A stretch of 64,000 bases of DNA, from the NCBI GenBank assembly GCA_016858145.1, contig JAEHOE010000073.1:124001-188000 (forward strand), given 5' to 3'. This document shows positions 1 to 12,500 of this stretch, one piece after another. Origin of the DNA: Edaphochlamys debaryana. Taxonomy: Eukaryota > Chlorophyta > Chlorophyceae > Chlamydomonadales. A model generated the notes under the pieces. It did not search any database, was not told where the DNA came from, and worked only from the letters and a program-made list of their open reading frames with translations. The translations under genes and the position numbers were made by a program. Every line of letters begins with the position of its first letter. Within the stretch, counting starts at the first letter, position 1.

Positions 1-543
1 CCCCCCAACGTCCACCGCAGCCCTCCCTCCCTCCCACTTCACAAAAAGCTTAACGGCATCAACCTGCAAGCTCGCGCTTGTACACATCAACCTGCTCTTG
101 CATGTGTCACCAACCCGTGAGGCGTACTCGCTGCCCCAAGGGCGGTACTTTCCCCTGAAGCCATCCCGCAGGCAGTCCGCGGTCCATCTTGTGGCACCCT
201 CTGTTCTTCATGTCAGCCAAGCCAACCTGCCCCTGTCTTGGACGAACGCCCTCCCTTGCGCCCTGGGTAGATGCCCGCCCAGGGTCCGTATTCCTCCTAT
301 TCCTCCCTCTCACCAAAGGGCACGGAAGCCCGCCCCGTTATAAATTGGTGTTCCACTGCGGCGCTTCTCACGCCAATCAAGCTCTACGCCGACGGGCATA
401 CAGGCCCGGTGTGGTGTCATGGCTGCCTGCCCTCATACCTACAATGCTTCGCGCATACCCCTGCTGGTCTTCGTGGAGAAAGAAGCAAACCTCCATGCGG
501 CCGTACGACGCGGTCAGTGCTGTACGGCATGTGCACGCCGTAC
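1..543. other. Left edge; unresolved 3' part of the minus-strand GAF-like gene
   Basis: The last clear exon of the minus-strand gene ends at 544 with a GT donor reading GTACGGCGTG. A downstream acceptor is not obvious. A possible exon reads in the minus frame over about 430-505 (EVCFFLHEDQQGYARS), and a second short candidate lies near 140-180. I could not join them in phase, so the gene's C-terminus and any 3' UTR are left open. Confidence 0.3.
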
Positions 544-3500
544 CAGATCGTCCATGGCGGGCCGCATCTCGTCGCTGCCGAAGGTGGCCGTCAGCACGTT
601 CGCGAGCAGGAGCAGCATACAGTCCAGCGAGCTCTGGATCTCCTGTGGCGGTACGGCAGATGCAGTACGACAAGTCAATCGTACATTGCTCAGGTGTGCA
701 GAGGAAACCTTTTGACCAATGGGAACGACGGCAACAGCATGGCAAGGAGCCCGGAGTCTCAGTGCTCACCCGCAGGATCTCAGGCCGCAGCGACTCGCTG
801 ATAGACAGGTACAGCCCAACGCCGTACGGCGGCGGCGGGGGCTGCTGCTGCTGCGGTACAGCGCCCGCCGCGCCGGCGGGCTGCAGCGCGCGCGTTTCCC
901 GTACGACGCCCGCAAACACGTGGCGCGGCTCGCCGGGCAGTACCCGCAGATCGCCGTACTTGGCCTCCGCCGCCGCCCTCAGCGCCGCGCCCACGGGGGT
1001 CCTGCTCGACCGCGTCGCGCCGCCGCCGCTCGGCCGAGTGCTGCTGCCGTACCCACTGAGCCCGTACGCGCTGCCGTTAGTCATGCCGCCGTCCGACGCG
1101 TGGGACGCGGCGGCGGACAGACGCTCTGCCACGCTGCTCTCTGCGCCGGCGCCCGACGAGGTCCGCGGCTGCCTGGCCTGGCGCCGCAGGGACTGGCCTT
1201 TGCTGCCGCCGGCCGATGTGAGGGCCAGGTGCAGGAGTGTGTCGGCGAGGGCGAGGTTGAAGGGCATAAGCTGCGGGGCCTCAGCGTCCGCGTCACCGTC
1301 GGGATCCCCCCCAGCGCCAAAGGAGGATGCGGGGCGTGTGGTCGGGGCGGCGCCAGACAGCGGCCCACACGTGAGCGAGTCGGCGGAGCGCAGAACGCAC
1401 TCGACGGGCCCAGCCCCGGGCCCGGGCAGGCCCACGGCGGGCCCAGCGGTGCTGGGCCCGGGCCCGAGCGCGGCTTCGGTCATCGAGAGCGCCGCGGCGA
1501 CGGATACGGCGGTGCCGCCGGCGACGGGCTGCGAGGCGGCGCCTGTGTCGCCGGTGCCGGGGCCCGAGTGCGAGGGCGGTGGGGGGGAATGGGGCGGTGC
1601 TAGCAGCTTGGCCGCCGCGGGGGGGAGCATGAGCACGGCCCGGTCGGGGGCGTCTTGGGGCAGGAAGGCGGGGTAGGCCAGGACCTCGGCCATGCCCTGG
1701 GAGTCGTGGGGACGCAGGGCGAGGGCAGGTGCATCAACGACACAGCAAGGTAAACAACAGAAACCTAACGCACCGACAATGGCCGACCTCCCAACCCCCC
1801 GCACGCCTTTGAACTTTAAGACTGCCGCACGCACCTGCGTCCCGTGGAAAGAGGAAAATCCCTCCCTCCCTCCCTCCCCGCACACACCTGCGTCCGGTGC
1901 GAGAAGAACTGCGTCAGGTGCGCCCCCAGCGCCGCCGCCGCGGCCGCGGGAGTGGCCGCGTGCTCCAGCCCGTCCGCCAGGTCCGCCAGGACAGACAGGC
2001 AGCCCTCGGCGATGGCGTCAGACAGCCAGCGGCAGAACTGGTCCACCACGTCCCTGGGCAGGGGCGGGGGCGGGGGCAGGGGCGGGAAAGGGGGAGGGGC
2101 GATGTTTGACGCGTTGAAGATCGCAAGGGGAGGGGCAGACATCGGTGACGAGTTCTTGCGAGGGAGTCGGGGGCAGCGAACGCACGGTGTCTGGCGAGGA
2201 AAAGAGCCTGAGGGGGCGCTTCTTCATGGCCCAGGGGTCTTCTGGATAAGAGCCCCTGCATGCCGTACGCGAGGCACGTGCGAGGCTCGGGTGCAAGCTG
2301 GGGCAAGCTGGGGCGAGTGCCATGCACAGGGGCGGCGCGCACCTGGGCAGGTTGAAGAGCAGCTCATCGGTTCCCATGAGGTACAGCACCCCCATCACAG
2401 GCCGCGGGGCGCCGGAGCTCCAGGGCCCGACCGACGCGCCCGCCGCCGGCCCGCCGCCGCCGCCGCCGTACACCGGCGAGGACAGCGCCGGCGGCAGCCC
2501 CGCCGCCGCCGCCATCAGCGGCAACGGCGACGTGGCGGCGGCGAAGCGGCAGGGCGACGTGCCCGGCGGCGGCGTGGCGGGAGGCGAACAGGCGGCGGCG
2601 GCCAGCAGGCAGCTCCCGGGCTTTGGCGGCGGCTCGACCAGCGGCAGGACCCAGAAGCTGCGCAGTTCTGTGTCGTCGGCGGATGCCAGCGGACGGATGT
2701 GCTTGGGCAGGGACTCGACGGAGGTGGAGCACAGGCAGGGGGCCGCGGCGGCGGCGGTGCGGGGCATGGCGGGGCAGCGGGGGGAGCCGCCGGAGCTGTG
2801 TGCGCCCGCCGGCAGGCTGGACCGATCGGGGACAAACAGGCCGCCCAGGGAGCCCCTGTCGCCCGTTGGGAAGGCTGCCGGGATGGTGTGGCATGACCAA
2901 CGCTCCGACGCTGCGTGGTGCAAGAGGCCGGGGGAGGCAACGGCGGCGGCGGTGGTCGGGGTGGCGGCGGCGGCGGCGGTGGTGGCGGCGCCGCTGGCGG
3001 TGGCCCAGGCGCCCCAGTGGGCCGGGCTCGTCGCCGCGGAGCCTGGCAGCACGCCGTTGGGCGACGTCGGCGTCACGCGGAAGCTGGCGGCGGCGGACGC
3101 CGTGCCGTTTCCGTTGTGACCGTTGTTGTTACCGTTGCCGAGCAACGACCAGGTGGTTGAGGCCGGCGAGAACTGGCTGGCGCCGGTGGCGTTGGTTATC
3201 GGCGGCGGCGGCAGCAGCACGCGGAGCTCGACGGCGTCTGCGGGGGTGTGCAGGCGCGGCACGGCCAGAGGCACGAGGTCCTCGGCACAGCCCGAGGCCG
3301 CGAGGGTGGCGCTGCAGGGGCGGCGGGAGCCAAACACGTCCACGCTGCGGGCAGGCGGAGGGGCCGGGCGGAGCGGTGGAGGTGAGGGATGTGTGTTGTG
3401 CAGGGAGCGATTTCTCTGGCCCCCCATGACTAGGATGGCCATCTAGGCTATGGCAGCGGGCAGCGAACGTCGATGCATCTCAAGGGCCGCTGGTAAGGGA

Positions 3501-3646
3501 TCGCCGGGCGGAGGGAGAGGGCAGGCCATGGCACCGGTAAGAGCACGGGTCGCAGGCAGTGTGCGACTCACCACACGAAGGACACGCCCAGCTTGGCTCG
3601 GAGCAGGTCGCAGAGCCGCTGAAGTTGAAGTGCGGCCCCCGACTCG
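544..3646 (-). CDS. GAF-like signalling protein, partial multi-exon model
   Basis: I do not recognise the exact gene. Five exons join in phase on the minus strand: 3646-3572, 3344-2343, 2053-1888, 1696-770 and 642-544, giving about 755 residues. The first joined exons read LQLQRLCDLLRAKLGVSFVC then VDVFGSRR, which looks like the start of a GAF domain. The middle has FWVLPLVEPP and MGVLYLMGTDELLF, separated by Ala/Pro/Ser-rich inserts. The short exon 2053-1888 is helical (DQFCRWLSDAIAEG). The last exon (IQSSLDCMLLLLANVL) is also helical. Large low-complexity inserts inside sensory domains are common in volvocine cyclases and kinases, but no catalytic domain is visible here. Upstream exons probably exist between 3647 and about 4600. 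Strand and splice phases are well supported; the function is only a suggestion. Confidence 0.5.
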
Positions 3647-6574
3647 CTGCCAGCAACTGTTGTCGAGAGTCGTCGCAACTGGGGAGTCGAGTAAATCGAC
3701 AGGGCAGCAGACGGAGGTGTCAGGACGACGCGGCACTCGTATAGGGTGAACCAGCAAATTTCTGATTCCCGCTCAAAACGTGGGCTCAATTGATGTCGGG
3801 GGTCAGAGACGCGCGACAAGAGGCTTGGCGGGGCTTTGCGAGGCCGCTGACGGACATGCGGCATGCACGAAAGCTCCGTCCCTCCGGAGGTCGCTCTCCG
3901 GGGCAGTGGCAGGTAGGCAGCAGCTCAGACTATGTTTGGGATGTCCTTGCGAGGTAGGGCGCCAAACTCCACGCTCTCCAAGCGCCAGGCACGAGCCGCA
4001 GACGTGCAGCACGTAGAGGTGCCTGCGACACGCTGCAGCCAGCGCCCTACCTGCCACAACTCCCCTAGCTCTCCTACAACAACGTTTGTGCTATTTGGGC
4101 AGCTGACACGCAACTTGCGTCGCACAGAGACGAACCGCGTGCGGATGCTCGGGGCGCAGGAACAGGCCTACCATCTCTGCCCAAGCCCCGGCAACCCGAA
4201 CAAGCGAGGTGAGGTGAGAAACACATCTGCCGGGAAGTAGCGAACCCAGTCGCGCTAGCGCCAACCCGGGCCTTACTCCCGGCGAGCGCGAAGCCCCAGC
4301 AGTCCTGAGCGCAGTCCCACCTTCTTTGCCTCTGTTGTCGTTGTGGACAGCCGTGCATTAGAGCTGCTGCGGTCGACGCGGTGTACGCTCGCTCCGACGC
4401 TCGCTCCGACGCTCCCAGCTCCAGGCGCGCCTCTGAGCTCGTGGTATGGCCGTAGGTTTGCATTTAGCAGCGGGCATGACTGCGGCTGCTGCTTCTGCTT
4501 CTGGGGCTGGCCCTTGGCGATGGCGCCATGCTGGACTCCCTCTCCTGACTCGGAAACTTCACCTCCGCTTGGTGGAATCAAGCAGGATAGACAGGACAGT
4601 AACCCCATAGCTAGCGAGCTAGGTAGGTTTTCGGCCCCGCCAGGAGCGGACCGCCAGACCGCTATGCGTAGTTGCCTAAGCGATTGTTATGCATCTAGAA
4701 CGCAAAGGAGTGACAGACGGGAATCAATTGAGTGCTGAAGCATCAGCGCGGAAGCCCCCTCATGTGTGCGTGTACCGCCCCGCAGCACAGCTCCAGCCGG
4801 ATGACGCTCGGAGGGGCTCTGGCCCAGGTTACGTGGGCCTTTGCCTGCGCAGACAGTAAGACGGATACGCCAGACGGGTACTTACGCAGCGACTGTGCAG
4901 CATAAAGCGGCGCATGCCACAATGCCGAGCTGCAGGATTCCAGCCTTGTCTTGCTTTGCATGCACTGCTTTGACAATATGCTGTGGACTAGATGCGTAAA
5001 GCATGAGGGTTAACCCTGCTCTGGAGCACTGGCACGTACGCGTGGGGCATTGCCGGTTCGGACCAGCGGCGCGCGCACCCCGATACAGCCGTGCGCTGTA
5101 GAAGTAAGCACTGCGTCACTCCCGCTTCACAAGGGGCACGGTTTTAGGCGGCCCCGGGGGTGGGCGGTAAGGGTTGGTAAGTCAGGGCGAGTCAGGGAGC
5201 CCTACGGAGGCGTCTGGACTCGAGGTCCTGGTGGTCAACTGGCATCAACCCTGGCATCGCAGCTCACAAGTACACTCTGACCAGAGGAGACGCGACCATG
5301 ACTGCCGCGGATCGCCTAACGGTTTGCCCGCGGGAATCAGTGAGGGGTTGAAGGTGGTCGAAGGCAGGAGGCCTCCTGGTCGAAGGCAGTGTGCAACCCG
5401 GTCTGGCCCAGGTCTTTTTTTTTTACATTCGGGTCTGGCCCGGCCACGGCGTTCAGCTGCCGTGCACCCCTCTGGACCCCCTCATTGCAACCACCGAGGA
5501 CTGGCCCGGGTCAGTGAGGGGATGCGAGCATGCGACAGGGGAGCTAGCAGCCGGGGCCGGGGCGCAGCGGGAGCCCCGCACGCTCAGACTTAACGAAGTT
5601 GGCGGAGGTTGGCGGAGCGGTGGTGCGGGTCAGGGTCACCCCTGGAGTGGTTCATGTGTCATTGCGGTATGCCATAAGGGTACCGGTATGTGCCTGAAGG
5701 CTGGAGCCATTGTTCGAGCTCACATGTGACGCGTGCTGAACCCGGCTTTGGTATGAATGCAACAGGTGCCAGCGCTCAAGGGGAGGGGTAAAAGTTGGAG
5801 GTGTCAAGAGGTATAAGCGCGCATGGCATGGCGGTGGTTCTTGCCCGTGACAGGAGGGCTCAGCCCCTGTACTGCCTTGTACGCCCTTGAGATTGGATTT
5901 GACGCTGCTGGGCATACGATGGGGGCCATGAGGTGGATGATACTGCCTTGCAGCTTCTTGGGTGTTGCGTGGCCGCGGGCCGAGGGGTGAGCTGGACCCT
6001 GGTGCCCATGGCACGAACACACGTACCTCCCGGACATGTTGGACGTGCTGGACCTTTGCACACAGCCGGCACGCGCGACGGGCAGCAAGGTTGCACCTCT
6101 CGCGTCAAGAGTGATGTTATTGGGACGCGGCCCGCCGGCGATGGAGCTTGCTGTCAACTAGAAGTGAGAAGGCAAAGAGTGTTCGGCCAGCCCGCGCCCC
6201 ATCTGCTGTGGCCCACCTACCTCCTCCCCATCCAGACCCGTGCCATCGCGACAGCCCCATCATATTTGGCAACAGCATTCATAGTCATACGCGCTCCATA
6301 CGCGACTACGTCAAGACTCGTTGCGCTGCGGCTTGACGAGCGCATCCGCGTCGACTGCGAGCCACCTGCCTCCCGACCGCAGGTCGCAGAGCCTTGTAGT
6401 CGTCCTTTGAATTATATAGATTTGCTCGCGCCTGGAACTGATGGGCCCTCCTCGAGCGCGGTGGGCATGCATACTCGCCCGCAAGTGGCTGCACAGTTCT
6501 CAGCGTATGTAGAGCGCTATGTATTGCGGTCATGCATGGATGCCAGCGCCCTTGCTGAAGAGGCTTCTGTGGAC
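3647..6574. other. Divergent 5' region between the GAF-like gene (-) and the chitinase gene (+)
   Basis: No gene can be defended here. From about 3650 to 4610 there are minus-strand stretches that could be 5' exons of the GAF-like gene; one ends at a GTAAGG donor near 4276 and another reads ELGELWQ near 4060. From about 4700 to 6574 I see only scattered short ORFs and a run of T at about 5405-5414. The last few hundred bases before 6575 should contain the promoter and 5' UTR of the chitinase gene. Confidence 0.4.
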
Positions 6575-9500
6575 ATGTGCCCCCCTTGGCGCTCCAGAGT
6601 GCAGCGCTTGTGGAGCCTTCTTGCCCCGCTAACCGTGCTGCTGCTGGCACCATGGAACGTGCCGGTGGATGGGCACGGCTTCATGACGGTCCCTCTTGCG
6701 AGAAATCTCAACAGGTGCGCACATGTGTGCAGGCCCGCCGGGCCCGTGAGGCCCGGCGCGGTCAGCAAGGTTGGCCGACGCTCGCGGATCAGGTGCTGTG
6801 ACTTATGACATATCTTCAACGTCTGCGAGGGCTGGGGACGAGCACACAAGGTTTCACTACGATAAATTGGCCCTTCCAATCAACGCCCGCCTCCCTGCCG
6901 CGCAGCCATCTGTATGACCCGCCAGACATCCGAGAGGTGGGTGAAGGCGCAGTGCTCAGTGCTTGAGTGGGACCTGAGGGTTCAGGCCGGGGTGCCCGGG
7001 CCCGCGCCAGGGTTTGACCCGGGCCTCACACCGTTGTCCCCCTCCAACCCAAACCCTGCAAAACCGCAGTACACCGCAGACCAGCTATCCGCTGGAGGTG
7101 GGTTCATGGACATAGACCAAACGGTGCTCAGCAGCGCGTATCATTGGCGCCAATTCCTGGCTCGGGCCCGAAACGGCGGCCCAGCAACGGCCCGCCTTGG
7201 GCCATACCCACCCTAGGACACAACGGGCACGGGGGCATTTGCCGTGGAGACGGCCATTGTTGAACATTGCTGATCATCTTACTCATCTGGTTGTATGAAT
7301 CCTTTGATTAGGCCGTATGGCCGTCAGCGGCGGCTTCACGCGGACGTGGCCCTACGGCCGGTACAGCCCTTGCGGCAACACCGCTGACGACCCCAACCCC
7401 CGTTGGATGTAGGTAGTAGGCGGGGTCTGAAGACTTGGGCTGCGCCGCGCAAGCACTAGGATAGGACGGGTGCTCGACAAGGATGCGGCGGGGGGCCAGA
7501 GCCACAGAGGCCATGCAACTCTGTGCTCGGGTCTTGCCAGCTCTTCACTCGAAGAACCTATTTGTCCTCACCCCTACTTGCTTAGTCGTCTGACGCGCTG
7601 GTCTCTTGCCCTGGGCTGTGACAATCGGAAACCGCAGGATACCTCGACCCATCGCTGCGACCTACACGGAGGGCGATGAGGTGAGGGGAATGACGCTTGT
7701 CACGACGTCCATGCTTGGCTAGGTAGCCAGGGTCCTCCCGCCCTCGCCCCGGCTGCGGTCACACCTGAACCTTTGCAGCTAGGCTAATCTCGCGCGCCGC
7801 TCCAAACCTGCACCGCACCCGTACGACAGATCGAGATCTCAGTGGCCGTCACGGTGCCGCATCAGGGCTGGTGAGCGTGTGCCCGGCGTCCAATTCCATT
7901 ACCGTTCTTCACGAGCCCAATCCAATCGCGAGCATACGACTCCATCCCAGCCTTACTCACACACCATATGGCAACCCGACTAATCCCCCTACAACACTAC
8001 CCCACCCCGCTACGCTGCATCGCAAACACAGGTTTGCCTTCCGCCTCTGCCCCAACACGTCTGCCACGACTGAGTGCTTCAACGCGCACTGGCTCACACG
8101 GGCGGACGGCGTTTGGAACGGGTCGCGCGTGTGGTACTACAGATCCGCAGGTACGGCATGACAGCGAGCTCCAGCATTGTACGGCACGGCGCATGTTTAA
8201 TTGGCCTTTGCGCCCACCTCTTCGTCTTTGGCCACTTCGCATCCTGCAGGGGATGGCTCCGCCCGTGCGTACAAGACCACCGTGGGTGCGTCCGGGGAGG
8301 GGCTGAGGCAGGGGCAGAAGGCAGCGGACGCGCGCCTATGACTGTCAGGTGCAATCCAGCATGATGGAAGCCCGGGCCGGGCCAAAAGCCACTCCGTAAT
8401 GACAGCCGCCCTTCAGCGCTCACGCGAGACGCTCGCTGGGAAACCAACCGCTGCCCCACCGCTTCAACCGCTCCCTTGACGCTTGTACAGGCTCGTACGC
8501 CAACGTGAACACGTACGGACTGCGGTACCGCCTGCCGCCCGGCGTCACGTGCGACGCGTGCGTACTGCAGTGGTGGTGGCCCACGGGCAACTCGTGCACG
8601 CTGCCGTGCCAGAAGGTGAGACCGGGTTTCGACGTTCAGTCTCAAGCGTGTGAACGGCTGACCGAGTGAGCCGGGGAATCCGTAGGCGCGGTGTTTGGCC
8701 GGCCGGTTTCAACTTGCCCGAAGCCAGCGTGTTGTGACGGTTCGAGGGACTCGAGCGAAGCTGCAGAAGACGGGCCTGTCAACCTGATGTTTCCAGGCTA
8801 ATGTTGACGGGGGCTGTCACCCTGGCACTGTCGGGCGTCCGACAACAGATTCGAGGAATGCATGATGCGGCCCAACGCAAGAGGCTCTGCTGTGAACTTG
8901 CATCCCAGTCCTCCTGCGCGCTGACCGCGCCCCCCCCTACCGCATGCCCGACCCGCTGCGCAGGAGGACCCGCTCTACAACGCCACGGCGGGCCCCAACT
9001 CGTGTGACGTCCAGAACATGGGCATCTGCGGCACCTCGACGAGCCTGTGGCCAGAGGAGTTCTGGAACTGCGCGGGTGAGTCAAAGGGTCAAAGGGTTCG
9101 GGGGATCTGCCCCCCCGGGGAACACGCTCCGTTAGGGCCACCCCAGGGTGAGGGCGACGGGCAGGCTGGGGGCTCGCAGGCTCGCGGCACGAGGACTTGA
9201 TCTTGGGCTGCTCGCGCAAAATTCCGCGGCCCGGCCATGGCATGTTCGCTTCGCCCTACCGTGTGACCCTCGCGCGCAGATGTCCGCATCCTGCCCCGCC
9301 AACGCCGCCCCCCGAGCCCCCCGAGCCCCCCGGGCAAGGTCCCGCCGCCCTCGCCAGCGCCCCGGCCGCCGGCCCCCAGCCCCCCCGCATCCGCGGGCGG
9401 CACCGCCACCCAATGCACCACGCTCGACTGGTGTGCCGGCAAGACCAGCGGGCTCTATGCCAACCCCTGCGACCCAGACTGTGAGCCTGGACGGTTGGCG

Positions 9501-12500
9501 GTTGGCGGTTGGTGGTTGGCGCTGATCCTGCGTGGCCGAGCTGAGGACCGGATTGAGTAGCGAGTCTGTGTGCAAGCTTGGCAGACCAATTGACATGCTA
9601 TGCCCTTGTGTTGTACGGCAACCCGCAGGCGGTTCGTACATTAACTGCGCCAACGGCTACACGTACGTACAGCTGTGCGGCGCGACGCTTGTCTTCAACG
9701 CCCAGCTCAAGTGAGGCCTCGGCGAACAGCTGCCAGCGAAGCTTCCACGCACATTGGAAACGAGTGTTGTCAAGTGGCGGCCGCCTACCGGCGCCCCAGC
9801 CCCAGCCCCTGCCACTGCTCCCCCTATCCTGCTTGTCCCCCCTCCCGTGCTACATGGCAACCTTCCCTCCCCCTTTCCCCCCCAGGTACTGCGATTATGC
9901 CGCCAACGTGCAGTGCTCCACGGGGCCCGGCCCCTCGCCTACGCCCTCGCCCTCACCCACGCCTTCGCCCTCGCCCACGCCCTCCCCGTCACCCTCCCCC
10001 TCGGGCGACTGCTCCGCCTTCTGCGCGGGCAAGGCGGACGGCTGGTACGCCAACCCCTGCTCGCGCGACTGCACCTCCGCCATCCAGGCGAGCGCAGGGG
10101 CCGGGGCCGGCCGCGCCCGGGGGCTGGGGCCGGGGATATTGGACATGTCGTGGTTCTGGGCGGGGTCGAAACTGAATGGCAGAGGGCCCCGCGCCTGGGG
10201 CGGGTCTCGGCTGGGGTGAGGGCCGAGGCCTCTGGGGTGGGGTGGGGTGGGGTGGGGTGGGGTGGGGTGGGGTGGGGTGGGGTGGGGTGGGGTGGGGTGG
10301 GGTGGGCATGGGGGATCGGGGGCCGGAGGGTTTCAGGTCTGAGCGAGGCCACGGGCAGTCGGTATATGGGCGGGGCTAGGGCGGCGGTGCCGTTCAATCC
10401 CCCCCCTGCAACGTCCCCTCGGCCCCTCCCTCCCTCCGCCGTGCACCCGCAGTGCTATAACGCTGGCAGCACCGCACTCCAGCCCTGCCCCTCGGGTCTG
10501 GTCTTCAACCCCACGCCCAAGATCTGTGACTGGCCCTACAACTACGTGTGCCCCACGCCCTCGCCCTCGCCCTCGCCCAAGCCGCCAGCGCTCAAGCCGC
10601 CCTCGCCCAAGCCGCCAGCGCTCAAGCCGCCCTCGCCCAAGCCGCCAGCGCTCAAGCCGCCCTCGCCCAAGCCGCCAGCGCTCAAGCCGCCCTCGCCCAA
10701 GCCACCCTCGCCTCCGCTGAACACCGGACCCAAGCCCCCGGGCCCCCCGAAACCGCCCAGCCCCCCTAAGCCTAGCCCCCCAAAACCGCCCAGCCCCCCT
10801 AAGCCGAGCCCCCCCAAACCGCCCAGCCCTTTCAAGCCCCCGAGCCCCCCCAAGCCGCCCAGCCCCTTTAAGCCCCCGAGCCCGCCAAAACCGCCGGTCC
10901 CCCCGCCCCGGCCCCCATCTCCTCGGCCGCCGAGGCCCCTTCGTCCCCCTCTGTCGCCAAAGCCCCCCAGCCCCGCCCCGCCCCCCAAGCCCGCCACCGC
11001 CCTCAAGCCGCCCTCGCCCAGCCCGCCTGCGCCCAAGCCGCCCTCCCCCAAGTTCCCCCCGCCCAGGCCCTCCCCCAAGTCCCCCCCGCCCAGGCCCTCC
11101 CCCTCCCCCTCCAACACCACATCGCACAAGGTCATCGGCTACCTAACCAACTACCTCTGGTGCGTGCGTGAACTGCGTGCGTCGCGCGCGTGCGTGCCTT
11201 GCGTAGAAGCGTACATGGGACTGTACGGCACTCTATCTAATTGCGGTACTCGGCCGATCTCAAGTACAGAGCTGTACAGGGCCCGTGCCGATGTACGTTA
11301 CCGCCACGTTACCACTTTGGCGCTCGCAGGTACTCCCAGGGCGCCAAGCCCGCCGACCTGTCGGCCTACCTGCCCAAGCTCACGCACGTTAACTACGCAT
11401 TTGCCACCATCAGCTATGCACCGGCACCCGTGGACCGGTGGGGGCAGGGGTGGAGAGGGGGTGGGGAAGGGGGGTGGCGAGGGGAGGAGAGGGTAGGGGA
11501 GGAGAGGAGGGATGAGTGGAAAGGGAGGTGGAGAGGGATGAGGGGGTAAAGAGTGCGGATGCTTCTGCCCGACTTGCCCACCTTACCGGCGCAAGCTGAC
11601 TGATGGGTGTCGCCGCAATCTGTTTATTTGTCGTACAGCTACTACATGGACTTCACTGACCCATGGGCCGATGTACAGTCCTGCCTGGGCGGCGCCATCG
11701 CCAACTGCCCCACCGTGAGTCAAGGGTCTATAAGGCGTGGTGCCAACGGAGGCCCACTTGCCAGCGTTTCTTTTCAATCTCCTCTCCTCTTCTTACCCTG
11801 CATGCGCGCTTCCCCGAACCCCCGTCACGCCCCCGCCCCCCCCCCCGCCCCCCCCCGCCCGCCCCCCAGTCCTGCATCGCCCTGGCCGCCACCTGCCCCG
11901 GCGACCTGCTCTCGCTCATCCCCACCACCAAGACCACCGTCGCCACCTGCCCCACCCAGTGCTACAACAAGGGCGGCGGCAGCGGCTACCCCCGCATCTG
12001 CAACACAGTGGCTAAGGACCTGAACTCACCCCTCAAGGTGTGTTCAGGGCTGCTCTTGTAAAGGCCGGGAAAACGTAGGCGCGGTGACTAGCCGGCCGGC
12101 CTTAGATACGGAATCGAAAGCCCGGGGCAAGGACTCAAGGGGTGGGTGGGTAGGTGGGTGGGTGTGGGGGGGGGATGCATGGTCGGCTGATCCGTGACCC
12201 GGACCCCCTAGTCCGTGCTCGTGGACCCTGCGTCCCGGTCATGGGTCCTGCTTACAGCACCACCGCGATGGGTCCTGCAGTCGGGTGCCACGCAGAAACC
12301 CAATGCCGCCCACCTACCCCTCGCCTCTACGTTGACACCTCGTCGCCACCACAGGCCTTCACCACAGTCCCTTGACCCAACCCTCCCCCCGTAACGCCCA
12401 CACCTCCACAGGCCTGCGGCCACTACGCCTACCTGCAGCAGTTCATCAGCACCAAGGCGCCGAACGTGCGGGCGCTCGTCAGCCTGGGTGAGGGCTCGCG

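Noticed and set aside
520..543. A 24-base intron ending CCGTACAG after the exon at 544
   Set aside because: Too short for spliceosomal removal; the true acceptor is probably further downstream.
189..1676. Long plus-strand ORF of 495 codons, and the plus-strand ORFs at 1844-2896 and 2322-3119
   Set aside because: They are antisense shadows of the GC-rich minus-strand exons, which have consistent donors, acceptors and phases.
10234..10307. GGGGT tract as an internal telomere repeat
   Set aside because: Green-algal telomeres are TTTTAGGG or TTTAGGG type; this is a pure GGGGT microsatellite inside an intron.
9939..11135. Minus-strand ORFs of Pro-His or Gly-rich repeats
   Set aside because: They arise from the GGGGT tract and the Lys-Pro-Pro linker read backwards; no splice sites or motifs support them.
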